DNA of 64,000 bases from Epiperipatus broadwayi (lineage: Eukaryota > Onychophora > Udeonychophora > Euonychophora > Peripatidae): assembly GCA_028023455.1 (NCBI GenBank), contig JAQFVV010000031.1, positions 10,656,093 through 10,720,092 of the forward strand, given 5' to 3'. A program made the position numbers and the translations under genes. Below are positions 37,360 to 48,489 of this stretch, piece by piece (positions within the stretch are counted from its first letter, which is position 1; every line of letters begins with the position of its first letter). Under the pieces are notes generated by a model, which was given only the letters and a program-made list of their open reading frames with translations, did no database searches and was not told the DNA's origin.

Positions 37360-37745
37360 TACAGCGTTTTCTACTCATCAAAAAATCACTAATATAATAA
37401 CTAAGCCTAAGGATTCAATCTCTCTTGAATCTCATGGTGTTTATGACATCTCGTGTGATAATTATAAAGCTTCTTATATAGGTATAAGCAATCACTGCAT
37501 CAGTGTTAGGAGAGATGAATATGCTAATGCAATTAAACAACACTCATCATCAGCAGCATTTTTACTCCATACTATAGATTGAGGTCATAAAATTGATTTT
37601 TCTAGTACCAGGATCAAATCCAGATGTGATAATCTCTACGAGTGTAAAATAAGAGAAACTATTCAGATAGTAAAAAGACCAGATTGTATCAATAAGCAAG
37701 ATGATACATCCAAACTTCCTCCTATTTGGAAAGATTTGTTTTAAA
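37360..37745 (+). pseudogene. GIY-YIG endonuclease domain of the plus-strand PLE
   Basis: GVY and YIG motifs, the Arg in RRDEYANAIKQH, and the C-terminal block are all present, with a single stop (TGA) before GHKIDF. In PLEs this domain nicks the target for priming. The Cys residues around the GVY motif (ISCDNY) partly match the zinc-finger-like spacing seen in animal PLEs. Confidence 0.8.
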
Positions 37746-37759
37746 AAACATATTTTAAT

Positions 37760-38155
37760 TTAATATACAAATTAAAAAGCATATGAAACACTTGAACAAG
37801 AAGCTATAAAGATTCCAACAATTATTATACGCTAAGCGCTTTCGAGGCCATTTGCCTCATATTCATAGCGATAATGCGAGATGCAGAACAAGGAAATAGG
37901 GCAAGGAAACAAAGCAGTATACAAAGCATATGCAAATGAGCTAGATAGTCCAACGTTTGGAGATGTCAAAGCAAGTATACCGTCTATTGGTAGCGTTATT
38001 ATTGCCATTAATGAAGTATGCTTCTCTGATTTTCCACTTGATGTTGTTGTTCTCAATGCTGACTATTTTGGGGTTGGAGGGTTCAAACACATGTCCTGTC
38101 TTCTTGGAAGGTTCTAAGAATGATGATGAGTTATCATTATTTTTCTTTGCTCTAT
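37760..38155. other. PLE 3' segment absent from the minus copy
   Basis: Noticeably less AT-rich than its surroundings, with overlapping ORFs on both strands (37832-38056 minus, 37881-38117 plus). It contains the hammerhead-like motif of the next entry. Either it is part of the original PLE 3' region deleted from the minus copy, or an insertion into the plus copy. The joint in the minus copy shows TTAA microhomology, which favours deletion. No protein family recognised. Confidence 0.5.
37832..37905 (-). ncRNA. Hammerhead-like motif beside the PLE (divergent core)
   Basis: On the minus strand, GCTATGAATAT is followed by a strong stem GAGGC-AAATG-GCCTC, then GAAAGCGC-TTA-GCG-TA. GAAA directly after stem II, a CGC/GCG stem III and a GUA triplet fit a hammerhead, and ATTAT upstream can pair with ATAAT-type sequence downstream. 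The conserved CUGANGA box is not intact (CTATGAATAT in its place). PLEs are known to carry hammerheads in their terminal regions, which raises the prior, but the strand is antisense to the neighbouring ORF. Confidence 0.35.
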
Positions 38156-38336
38156 TAACATTTTTGCTATTGGTGGAACTTTAACGTTATTTTCAAATCA
38201 GTGATTGTAGCGCCTCTACAACCAACTTTCTACCATTTATCACCCAGTAGATGACTTGTGTGATCAAGTTAAAACATCATCATCAGTATATCAATATTTA
38301 AAATTTTTTTAACATAGATGAACCTGCAAACTATGT

Positions 38337-38340
<4 letters not shown>

Positions 38341-38369
<29 letters not shown>
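38341..38369. repeat. (TA)n run, insertion site of the LTR element
   Basis: A pure TA tract ends exactly where the LTR begins. The sequence after the other LTR (45857 onward) continues ATATATATAC, so the retroelement inserted inside this tract, with a TSD of ATAT or ATATAT that cannot be resolved further. Confidence 0.85.
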
Positions 38370-38372
<3 letters not shown>

Positions 38373-40422
38373 AATGGAAACGTATATGTAGCAGCCCCAT
38401 GATTGGACTAGCCAAATGTAATGGAACCTATAATTCATAGCCTCACTTGGATGCTCCAAATGTAATGGAACTTAAGGTAGCCCATGTTTGGGCAAGTTAA
38501 ATATAATGGATCGTACTTGCTACATTCCATTTAAATTGAAGAAAGACAAAATTATCCCGGTTATATAAATAATGTAATGGAAACTATATGGTAGCTCATA
38601 ATTAAGCAAGTTAAATATAATGGAACGTATATGAGGTATTCCATTTATATTAAAGAATGAAGGAAAAACAAACTTGTTCCAATTATATTTTAATAAATTG
38701 TTTAAATTGCCCTCCCAGCTAGCTTTATATAAAACAAATCTAAAATCATACTAATCAATGAGATCTTTCATTATAATTTATCTTTTAGGTTGATGTGACT
38801 AACTAATCAAATATATATATCAAAAATAAAGGGACTTTTATTAAATTCAAATATATACATCTACTATAAAAATTTATGTACCTTGACAATATGTGTATGA
38901 ATAATCATATATGTAAGTGACCTACAAACCAAGTAATAAATGAAATAAGAAATTATCTTTTATTAAGTCGTAAATTCAATCAATTTACTAATAATTTTGG
39001 CATTAAGAAAATAAGAATAATATAGTATCGATCTTTAAATAATTACAAAGGCATTATTTATAAAAATAAATAGCACATCTTTTTATTTTATGTTATCGTT
39101 TGACTTTAAACAATATTAATGTTTCAATATTAATATAAACAATAAATATATAAAGACATATTTCTGCCTAATAGTTATAATATAAAGATACTAATTAATA
39201 TATGGTACCTCAACTTATAAATTATATTTTCAGATTTTAAAATTATTTAAATATTTATCTTAAACATCATCTGTTATACGTTTAATGTTGTAATAGAACA
39301 AGACGCTTAAATTGATCATTCACAAACGTTACATTTTACAATGAAAAATAAAAATAAACAAAAAAAAAAAAAATATATCAATCTCAAAAATATATATCCA
39401 CACATCACTCATATATATATAAAATTATTAAATACCTTTTTTTTAAAGTTCACTTAGTTAATTGTCCTTTAAGAATTAATTTAGTCTATGAGTTTTTTCA
39501 TCTGTATATTTTTTTATTTTTATTTTTAGAATGCATTCTATTAAAAAGAACGACTAAACGATTTCATTAAAGAAGATTATTAATTCTTGAATATATGCAT
39601 ATTTTATTAAAATGTTAAATCCAGTACCTCAATTACAATTACTTCCAGATTAGAATTAAATTGACGATAATACATTTAAGATAGCTATACCAGCTTTTAA
39701 TTCGAGACGCGATGAAATTTATACGTTGAAAATTTTAGTTGTTCCATTGAAAAATTGCTTTAGAATATATGAAAGCGATGATGATGATGCAGCCCTAGCT
39801 GCGATATATCCTTATTACCCCGTCATAATTTATATGTTTATTACAAAATATATACGTTACTTCAGTATTTTAAAAAAAAAGGTAAACTTTAAAGAAATAA
39901 AATGTAATAAAATTCTATCCTTCAGTTGTTTGTTCTATATCCCATTTTTAATAAGCAATAATCCTAATAATGGCTTCCTTATTATTGTCGCGTGGTTTCA
40001 TGCCAGCAGATGCTATTTTAAAACTCATGTTATATATATATGTTCTCTTTTACAACAATTAACATCAAAATAAAAATAAAATATCAAGTATACATATAAA
40101 AAGTATCAAATCGAAAATTTAACATCTTTTAAAATATACATAAATAATTATTTATTACATTTAGTAATCATTGCAAATAAAATAATCTTTTTTATAATTA
40201 ATAATTTATATGTCCTTATTTATTTTAATAATTAAATGTTTATAACGATGTACTATCAATATATATAAATAAAATAATAACTTCAAATAATAACTATATT
40301 TAATAAACATAAAAGAAAAATTTAAATATTTCATATGTAAACTTCAACTTAAAGAGATTTTTTTTTTTTAATAACAAATAACAAATTTTTAAAATATAAA
40401 TATCGACCTATTGATATTTACA
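38370..40422 (-). repeat. LTR (3' LTR in element orientation)
   Basis: Begins TGTAATGGAAACG and ends GATATTTACA on the plus strand. Contains short internal repeats of ATGTAATGGAAC and TAAATATAATGGA near its outer end (38370-38640). A 115-codon ORF on the plus strand (39726-40073) is antisense to the element and recurs in the other LTR with three amino-acid changes from three substitutions, so it shows no sign of constraint. Confidence 0.9.
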
Positions 40423-40709
40423 ATACCCTCAAATCCACCGAAAAAAAAAATGTCTTTGCAAATAACTAATTAATTATGAAATATCGAAAAACTTCTCAAA
40501 TTTGTAATCTTTCTAAGGACTAACATGGTTTAAAGAATATTATTTTTCTTATTAATAACCACATTCATTTATTTATATCTATCTCTCAGATCATCTAGAT
40601 ATTTGTCCAAATTTTTTTAAAAAAAAAAAAATAATAATAATCAAAAGTGCCTTTTCAATTCTTCCTGTAAAGAATTTCCAGTATGTTAAACTTTGTGAAA
40701 AAGTTTGCC

Positions 40710-40940
40710 CTAATTTACAAGATTTTCATATAGCATTTTGGTATAACTCAATTGCTTTTGAATAATTTTGAGATAAGTATCTAAAGATTTTACTATGAAC
40801 TCCTTAGATTCTACATCTATATCCTTTACATAAATAGTAACTTGATCATAAGCACTAACATAACTCTTAACTTTATCAATAATAGTTGCTATTTTATCAG
40901 ATAATCTTACTTTTCCTTTGACTATCTTGATAAACATCAT
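40710..40940 (-). CDS. Short ORF downstream of the gag-like ORF in the LTR element
   Basis: Seventy-six codons starting MMFIKIVKGKVRLSDKIATI, lysine-rich and helical in character, with no recognised domain. It may be a decayed continuation of the 325-codon protein, since the intervening minus-strand sequence keeps similar Lys/Leu/Asn-rich composition in other frames. Confidence 0.3.
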   Translation of the reverse strand: MMFIKIVKGKVRLSDKIATIIDKVKSYVSAYDQVTIYVKDIDVESKEFIVKSLDTYLKIIQKQLSYTKMLYENLVN

Positions 40941-41104
40941 CGACTTGAGTAAGTCTTTATTTTACTTATTCTAGGTTCAATTAAAAACAATTCTCTGGAT
41001 AATTTTGAATGGTATTCATTCAAATTTTCTAAATAATCCTTTAAAAATCGCAAATTAGTGTGATATAATTTCAACATTAAAGAACTCTTGAAAATCATTT
41101 TGTT

Positions 41105-42082
41105 TTACAACAATAACATTATTATATTAATTATTTTCAGTTTAACTTTAGGTTTTCCAATATCTTTCATAAAATCTATACTTCTTTTAAGATAATTTAT
41201 TTTAAACTTATCTCTACTCAACTCTTTGAATTTTACTTTAATTTTCTTCATATTTTTACTGGCATAAATTATCTCAAGAAAATCTATTTTAATTTTCTCT
41301 TTACTTCTGAATTTAAGTTTTATTTTGACTTTGCCTAAATCTCCATTTGGATCAATTTCTACTTCCATAAAATTTACATTACATATTATATTGTTAATTC
41401 TTGTAAAGAATATTTCTTTGTAAATATTAATTTTTGTATAAACGTTTCCACAATTAATGGTACATTTTTGAACTAGATTTTGCATTTTATCTTTAAATTT
41501 ATTACTGGTATTATCCGTAATCTTTGGTAATTCATTATCTGATAACTTTAGATATTTTTCACCTAAAGAATTTAATTTTATTTCTACAGATTCATCAATT
41601 CTTTTATCCTTACTATAGTATTCATCAAAATTTTCATCAATTAATTCAAGATTTTTATTACAGATTTTGTCAGACACTTTTAATTCTTTCAATTCTTCAT
41701 CAACTTTTGTGTCTATACTCATAACACTATCATCTACCAGAGTTTTTGATGCAACTTTTAATTCTTTAGAAAGATCATCAGCATTGGTTTTCAACCCAGC
41801 TTTAAATTCATCAGAGTTGCTTGTTAATGCGTTCATCAGTTTCTCATGATTGGTTTTTATTTCAGCTCTAAGATCTTCTTTTAATTCATTAGAGTTTATT
41901 TTCATCTCAGCTCTAAGTTCATCAGAATTTATTTTTAAGTTGGTTTTTATCATAGCCTCTAGTTTATCATATTGAGACTCTAGTCTCTCAAAATGTTTGT
42001 TCATCATAGCCTCCAGTTTTTCCATAAAATTCCTTATATCAAAATTACCACTAATTGGCATTTTATTACTATTGTTATCCAT
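41105..42082 (-). CDS. Coiled-coil, gag-like protein of the LTR element (325 aa)
   Basis: The only long ORF of the window, intact from MDNNSNKMPISGNF to stop. Residues about 15-120 hold charged helical repeats of the kind ELRAEMKINSNELKEDLRAE and EKLMNALTSNSDEFKAGLK, spaced 11 or 22 residues apart, as in the N-terminal coiled coils of many arthropod and other invertebrate Gag proteins. The middle is acidic. Residues about 235-320 are very lysine-rich with alternating KVKIKLKF-type strands. There is no CCHC zinc knuckle. Location between primer-binding site and the distal LTR supports a Gag role, namely particle assembly and RNA packaging. Function is inferred from position and coiled coil only. 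Confidence 0.55.
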   Translation of the reverse strand: MDNNSNKMPISGNFDIRNFMEKLEAMMNKHFERLESQYDKLEAMIKTNLKINSDELRAEMKINSNELKEDLRAEIKTNHEKLMNALTSNSDEFKAGLKTNADDLSKELKVASKTLVDDSVMSIDTKVDEELKELKVSDKICNKNLELIDENFDEYYSKDKRIDESVEIKLNSLGEKYLKLSDNELPKITDNTSNKFKDKMQNLVQKCTINCGNVYTKINIYKEIFFTRINNIICNVNFMEVEIDPNGDLGKVKIKLKFRSKEKIKIDFLEIIYASKNMKKIKVKFKELSRDKFKINYLKRSIDFMKDIGKPKVKLKIINIIMLLL

Positions 42083-42089
42083 TATTATT

Positions 42090-43783
42090 AATAATACAAT
42101 ATTATATACTCATAAAATAAAATCTAAGATATATATATTTATTTATTTCTGTATAGTAACTATCACAGATCAAGGGCTCACCATCTCCAATCATTATTCC
42201 AACAAGCAATTTTTTAACTAAAAATACAAGCCTTTTTAATCTTATAATATATAATAGCTATCTGACAATCTAAATTTTACTTATTTGAACTCATGAACTT
42301 CTTGGCTTAAAAAAAAAAAAATCTTATCTATCACCATAACATCAACAAATTTCTCTAAAATATATATATGCAGAGAGTAATAACTGATATCACTAAATAA
42401 CATTTATTTATATTTAATGATAATAAATATTCTACACTTATACTATATTAAAATGTGGATACTTCATATCAAATTCAATATAACCTTGAAATATTTAAAC
42501 TACAACTAAATGTTCACATGCCTTAAAATAACTAATTTGATAATATAGTGAGACAACTTTCTCATTCAAAATAATGGTAGTTAAATATAAAATACTTAAA
42601 TCGATACCTATAAATTTTCTGGACTTTAATACTTTATACCATTTTATACACATAAGAAAAAAAAATATCTACTTCACTTATTATTAACTTTTGTGCTCGA
42701 AATATTTTACTAAAATTGTACTAATGCAGTTTACTACTAACAAATATTCACTAATTGAATTTCATGTTTAAAAGTCACTTACAAAAAAAAAAAAAATAAA
42801 ACATCGATATGTTTGTTTTCAAACCCTAATTGATAATCAATGTAATAGATTATTTGTTACAAACAATAATCAATTAATCAAACTCTTAAGTTTGGTGTTA
42901 TATATTTAAGTTATATACTTATCTATTCCTCCAAAGATCCGACAGATATTGACAACCAAAAGATTGATTAGCACTTCACAACTTTGATGTAGATAAAAGA
43001 ATTCAATCATTACTCCCAAAGCATACAATGTTTCATGAACACTTAGATGACTATCACATTTCATTCTATCCTATCTACTACAACCCATAATAATTTTTCT
43101 TAGAACACCATTACATTACCCTGCTTATATTTAAGTCTTAGGGGCTATTATTTATAAATATTTCCTTGCTCATCTTTGGGAGACTTAGAGGCAAATATTA
43201 TACATACATTAAAATAATTATATCTTACTCTCTCTGGAGTTTTAAAGATAAAATCATGGCAGGACTACTGTTAACTGCTTCATGATAAATAATAATAAAC
43301 ATCAAGATTTGGGTTGGAGCAATGAATGAGACTAATCAATCACAAGTGACATGAATGCATCACATCCTCAAGACAATGACAAAACTCCCCACTCAACATC
43401 AACACCTGCAACAGAACCAACCAAACTCCAACAATCAAATATCCCATCCAACCTTCAAAATTATAGATTTTCTACAACTCAAACTTTCTAAATATGTACA
43501 AAATTATTATACTATAATTCAACACCATCAATATACTTTTTAAATTGAAATTAAACTGCTTCATGACTATATTTATCTTTCATCACTAAAAAAAAAAATA
43601 CAATAATATTAACCATCACCATCTAAACATAAGGCTAAAATATTTCCATTTATATAAAAAAAAAAATTAAACACACAAAAATGCTTCTTTTTCTTTAAAC
43701 CATACATCTCATATTAATATATATACTAGACATCTTAATCTCAAGTATGTGGGGTATTTCAAGCCCTAATTAGCTTATTTCTA
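42090..43783. other. Leader of the LTR element, no ORF recognised
   Basis: On the element's strand this is the 1.7-kb leader between the primer-binding site and the gag-like ORF. It is AT-rich, and the 62-codon plus-strand frame at 43355-43543 is on the wrong strand and low complexity. Confidence 0.6.
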
Positions 43784-43801
43784 GCCCTAGTTGTTGCGCC
43801 A
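43784..43801 (-). promoter_or_regulatory. Primer-binding site of the LTR element
   Basis: TGGCGCAACAACTAGGGC on the minus strand, two bases from the LTR edge. It begins with the complement of CCA. The matching tRNA was not identified. Confidence 0.7.
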
Positions 43802-43803
43802 AA

Positions 43804-45856
43804 TGTAATGGAAACGTATATGTAGCAGCCCCATGATTGGACTAGCCAAATGTAATGGAACCTATAATTCATAGCCTCACTTGGATGCTCCAAATGTAAT
43901 GGAACTTAAGGTAGCCCATGTTTGGGCAAGTTAAATATAATGGATCGTACTTGCTACATTCCATTTAAATTGAAGAAAGACAAAATTATCCCGGTTATAT
44001 AAATAATGTAATGGAAACTATATGGTAGCTCATAATTAAGCAAGTTAAATATAATGGAACGTATATGAGGTATTCCATTTATATTAAAGAATGAAGGAAA
44101 AACAAACTTGTTCCAATTATATTTTAATAAATTGTTTAAATTGCCCTCCCAGCTAGCTTTATATAAAACAAATCTAAAATCATACTAATCAATGAGATCT
44201 TTCATTATAATTTATCTTTTAGGTTGATGTGACTAACTAATCAAATATATATATCAAAAATAAAGGGACTTTTATTAAATTCAAATATATACATCTACTA
44301 TAAAAATTTATGTACCTCTACAATATGTGTATGAAAAATCATATATGTAAGTGACCTACAAACCAAGTAATAAATGAAATAAGAAATTATCTTTTATTAA
44401 GTCGTAAATTCAATCAATTTACTAATAATTTTGGCATTAAGAAAATAAGAATAATATAGTATCGATCTTTAAATAATTACAAAGGCATTATTTATAAAAA
44501 TAAATAGCACATCTTTTTTATTTTATGTTATCGTTTGACTTTAAACAATATTAATGTTTCAATATTAATATAAACAATAAATATATAAAGACATATTTCT
44601 GCCTAATAGTTATAATATAAAGATACTAATTAATATATGGTACCTCAACTTATAAATTATATTTTCAGATTTTAAAATTATTTAAATATTTATCTTAAAC
44701 ATCATCTGTTATACGTTTAATGTTGTAATAGAACAAGACGCTTAAATTGATCATTCACAAACGTTACATTTTACAATGAAAAATAAAAATAAACAAAAAA
44801 AAAAAAATATATCAATCTCAAAAATATATATCCACACATCACTCATATATATATAAAATTATTAAATACCTTTTTTTTAAAGTTCACTTAGTTAATTGTC
44901 CTTTAAGAATTAATTTAGTCTATGAGTTTTTTCATCTGTATATTTTTTTTATTTTTATTTTTAGAATGCATTCTATTAAAAGAACGACGAAACGATTTCA
45001 TTAAAGAAGATTATTAATTCTTGAATATATGCATATTTTATTAAAATGTTAAATCCAGTACCTCAATTACAATTACTTCCAGATTAGAATTAAATTGACG
45101 ATAATACATTTAAGATAGCTATACCAGCTTTTAATTCCAGACGCGATGAAATTTATACGTTGAAATTTTTAGTTGTTCCATTGAAAAATTGCTTTAGAAT
45201 ATATGAAAGCGATGATGATGATGCAGCCCTAGCTGCGATATATCCTTATTACCCCGTCATAATTTATATGTTTATTACAAAATATATACGTTACTTCAGT
45301 ATTTTAAAAAAAATGGTAAACTTTAAAGAAATAAAATGTAATATAATTCTATCCTTCAGTTGTTTGTTCTATATCCCATTTTTAATAAGCAATAATCCTA
45401 ATAATGGCTTCCTTATTATTGTCGCGTGGTTTCATGCCAGCAGATGCTATTTTAAAACTCATGTTATATATATATGTTCTCTTTTACAACAATTAACATC
45501 AAAATAAAAATAAAATATCAAGTATACATATAAAAAGTATCAAATCGAAAATTTAACATCTTTTAAAATATACATAAATAATTATTTATTACATTTAGTA
45601 ATCATTGCAAATAAAATAATCTTTTTTATAATTAATAATTTATATGTCCTTATTTATTTTAATAATTAAATGTTTATAACGATGTACTATCAATATATAT
45701 AAATAAAATAATAACTTCAAATAATAACTATATTTAATAAACATAAAAGAAAAATTTAAATATTTCATATGTAAACTTCAACTTAAAGAGATTTTTTTTT
45801 TTTAATAACAAATAACAAATTTTTAAAATATAAATATCGACCTATTGATATTTACA
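43804..45856 (-). repeat. LTR (5' LTR in element orientation)
   Basis: Near-identical partner of 38370-40422. Its plus-strand ORF (45160-45507, 115 codons) is the copy of the one in the other LTR. Confidence 0.9.
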
Positions 45857-46439
45857 ATATATATACAGTAGAATATTGCTAACTGAAATACACTAACATT
45901 ACATTAATCTCAGCAGTACTGTTTTGTGAAACAAACCTAAGTCTGATTAAAGTAGCATAAGTAAAAAGCCACTTTTTTACTGGTCATCTGCAAAGTTGTT
46001 AAATATATAGAAATATGAGCTTTTTCATACTTCCTATTTAAATAGATCTGATTGTCAATATACTTAACAACTTTTCAGCCAACAGTTAGCAGATTGATTT
46101 TTTTTTACCTGTGGTGCTTTAATTTATGATTGTTTTATAAGATAGAGTTGCTAAAATTAATCTAATGTTATATGTTAGTGATATATATTACATATGAGAG
46201 TGTTTTAAAAGAAAGATATCATAGGCAACAGTTGAAATTTTATGTTAGCCAGGTTCATTCATGTATAGTTAATAATACTATTATATGCTATTTCATAATT
46301 AGAAGAATCACACATCATTAAATGGGTAAAAAAATAATATTTTCAATAGAGCCATTATAAAGATCCTGCAGTTAACAAAATAAAAGATTCAACCAAAAAA
46401 AGAAAAACAAAAATTTAAAATATAAAAGTGGAGATGACA

Positions 46440-46700
46440 ATTTGCAAATATAATTTGGTTTCTTAACGCTCTTAACATTTCCTCAGCCTTTTTGGTAGAT
46501 TGTGTCATAGCTGAATAAGATATTAGTATTGAGAAATCTATGTTATAACCAAACTTTATAGTATGGAATTAGAGTATCAATAGTGGTAGTGAGGACTGTT
46601 TAACTTCATTAGCATGTTTGTCTCTCCTGGCACTGATGTAATGATCCACAAAAGAAATGCTATAAATTCTCTATGGAATTTTATAAGTATTTTGAGCAGT
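46440..46700 (-). pseudogene. Penelope-like GIY-YIG remnant, unit D, minus strand
   Basis: Nucleotide match to the minus remnants of units A, B and E (TGTAATGATCCACA..GAAATGC region and TTTGGTAGATTGTGTCA). More broken at the protein level than in A. Confidence 0.55.
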
Positions 46701-46719
46701 GCTGGAGAAAATGTTATCA

Positions 46720-47005
46720 AATTCATAATTAATAGAATATGTTATTTATATTGTGGCATCTCTTATATGTGTATGAGTAATTGTTATATCAAGATTAAGA
46801 GATACAAACAGTACTCATGATTACTGTTCACCCATCCATGCTCTAAATACTGATTGTGATATAGATTTTTAAATATCCTACCCATTTACAAATCTTCATT
46901 AAAGAAAAGCCAAAGAAACTATTGAGATCTTAAGAAACTGGGTTGTATTGGCAAATGTAATAACAAATGTAAATTACCTTCCATTTGGAAAAATAAGTTA
47001 AAGCC
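46720..47005 (+). pseudogene. Penelope-like C-terminal remnant, unit D, plus strand
   Basis: NRICYLYCGISYMCMSNCYI covers the GIY-YIG core. After a one-base shift, KKLGCIGKCNNKCKLPSIW preserves the C-terminal block almost as in the 37.7-kb PLE. Confidence 0.65.
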
Positions 47006-48489
47006 CATTAATAAAAAACATGCCTGTTGATCCTAGCCATTGGATGAAAAATATGATTCAGATGAACTGTTAGGACAATAGTATTATTAATATTATATGG
47101 ATAAACCTGGATATAAGTAAATTAATAAAAAATTCATTATATCATGTAATATTCATAATTGCTTAAAATTATGATATCACTGTATGCAGTGGTAGATTAA
47201 GACAATAAACATCACATGATAACAATAGTAGATTGATGGACATTGGGGGGTAAGATTCTTAAATTAATTCTGGTTCTGTCATTTTTGAGATACTTCTATT
47301 TCTTATGGATTCCTAAGAAGTAAGGCCATTCATTTATTTTACAGCAGAAATAAATAATAATGCTATGTAATATTTTTATAGAGAAATACTTTTTATTGCT
47401 AAAATCATAATCATTATCAACTGAACTTAATCAGTCAGCAAAAAAAAAATACTACAAGATTTTCTTAGGATTTCTTATTTCAGTGTTAGCATCTTAGGCA
47501 GTACACAATGCTTGGACATTTCATGACATTTTTTGTTTCTTAAGCTCATAAATTCAATTGATAAGGATTAAGATGGAAGTAAGCAACATTTCTATATAAG
47601 AATTTTATATATAGTTATAAACATATCAAAAATGAATTAAGGTTATAACTAACATTTTCCATGTATAAGGAGCAATGTTTATATAACTTTAATTTATTAT
47701 ATTGTTAATATAATTTTAAATAAATATAACATATGTGTGTATGTTTGAAATTAACATCACATTTTAAACATTTCATTCATTCATTGTATTACAGAAGCTT
47801 GTATTCTTGATGTCTAAGAATAAAATGTTTAAAATAAGATCATAGTATGTGATTTAAAAAAATAGCATTTTTACAAAAAATGAAGAATCTCATTCATTAT
47901 ATAGGGAATGTTAGTGATATATAATTGAATAAAATATAATATTTTTTAATATAATAAAGCAATTAATATTAATTTTTTGTATATTGAAAGATGAGTATGT
48001 AATGCTTGGGTTATCATGTGATATTTATGCTTTTTCTAGCAGTTGGGCTGTTTAAAATGGCAGTAAACTGAACCAATATTTTGTCTTTGTTATTTAGCCA
48101 AGAACTAATCCTGGAATCTTAAGCTCTGAGTCTCATTGCAAACTGCTTTAAATCGCTATGCTATTAAAATATATTCACTATGACTAAGTGATTGCTAATA
48201 TCTTAGCTGTTATAAAATATTTATGTCATATATGTGTTTCTATTTGCAAGAAGCTATATAAGTTGTCCAATGAGTAATCAAATTTTCTTGTCATTTATCT
48301 TAAATTATATCAACTTGTTATTGTGTGTATGCAGACAATATATTCAATTTGTAATAATGACATATCTGTTTAAAAACTACTCACTTTCTTATATTTTAAT
48401 AAGCTTTTTTTTTGGTTCAAAACAATAGCTGTTAAATCTTCACATTGAAATACACTTTTTAGAATTTGATGTTAACAGTTACTATTTTA

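Larger units (their letters stand above)
35583..38300 (+). pseudogene. Penelope-like retroelement, nearly full length, frameshifted, plus strand
   Basis: Domain order is that of a GIY-YIG-containing PLE. The N-terminal region (35625-36150) contains NLSKKALSTDEVSVLEKGFN and a TPSRIPFEKIV segment. Reverse transcriptase (36180-36960) has DKDNATVVMDR, then GSFDVVSLFTNIPIDEAL (RT3-type block with Asp), FGTPMGSPISGVIAD, and the catalytic YIDD box in LRYIDDIFVIWQHG, followed by LFLD. The linker/GIY-YIG part (37080-37745) has NINTAFSTHQKITNIITKPK, GVYDISCDNYKASYIGIS with an intact YIG, IDFSSTRI and KLPPIWKDLF. The frame changes several times and there are stops, so it encodes no active protein. Compared with the minus copy it has about 405 extra bases between 37750 and 38155. 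Confidence 0.9.
38370..45856 (-). mobile_element. Young non-autonomous LTR retrotransposon with 2053-bp LTRs
   Basis: Two LTRs of equal length (38370-40422 and 43804-45856) start TGTAATGG and end TTTACA on the plus strand. They differ by only about eight substitutions and some homopolymer indels by eye. The element reads on the minus strand: next to the 43804 LTR, the minus strand gives TT and then TGGCGCAACAACTAGGGC (43801 to 43784), a primer-binding site starting with the TGG complement of tRNA CCA. The purine-rich GGATTTGAGGGT precedes the other LTR. The 3.4-kb interior has one coiled-coil ORF and no protease, reverse transcriptase, RNase H or integrase, so the element depends on a partner in trans. 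The long LTRs and empty interior resemble LARD-type elements. Confidence 0.9.

Noticed and set aside
38341-38369. Origin of replication or scaffold signal at the long TA tract
   Set aside because: Similar TA tracts are scattered throughout the window. No supporting elements.
43355-43543. 62-codon ORF in the LTR element interior as a second protein
   Set aside because: Low-complexity, antisense to the element, no support.
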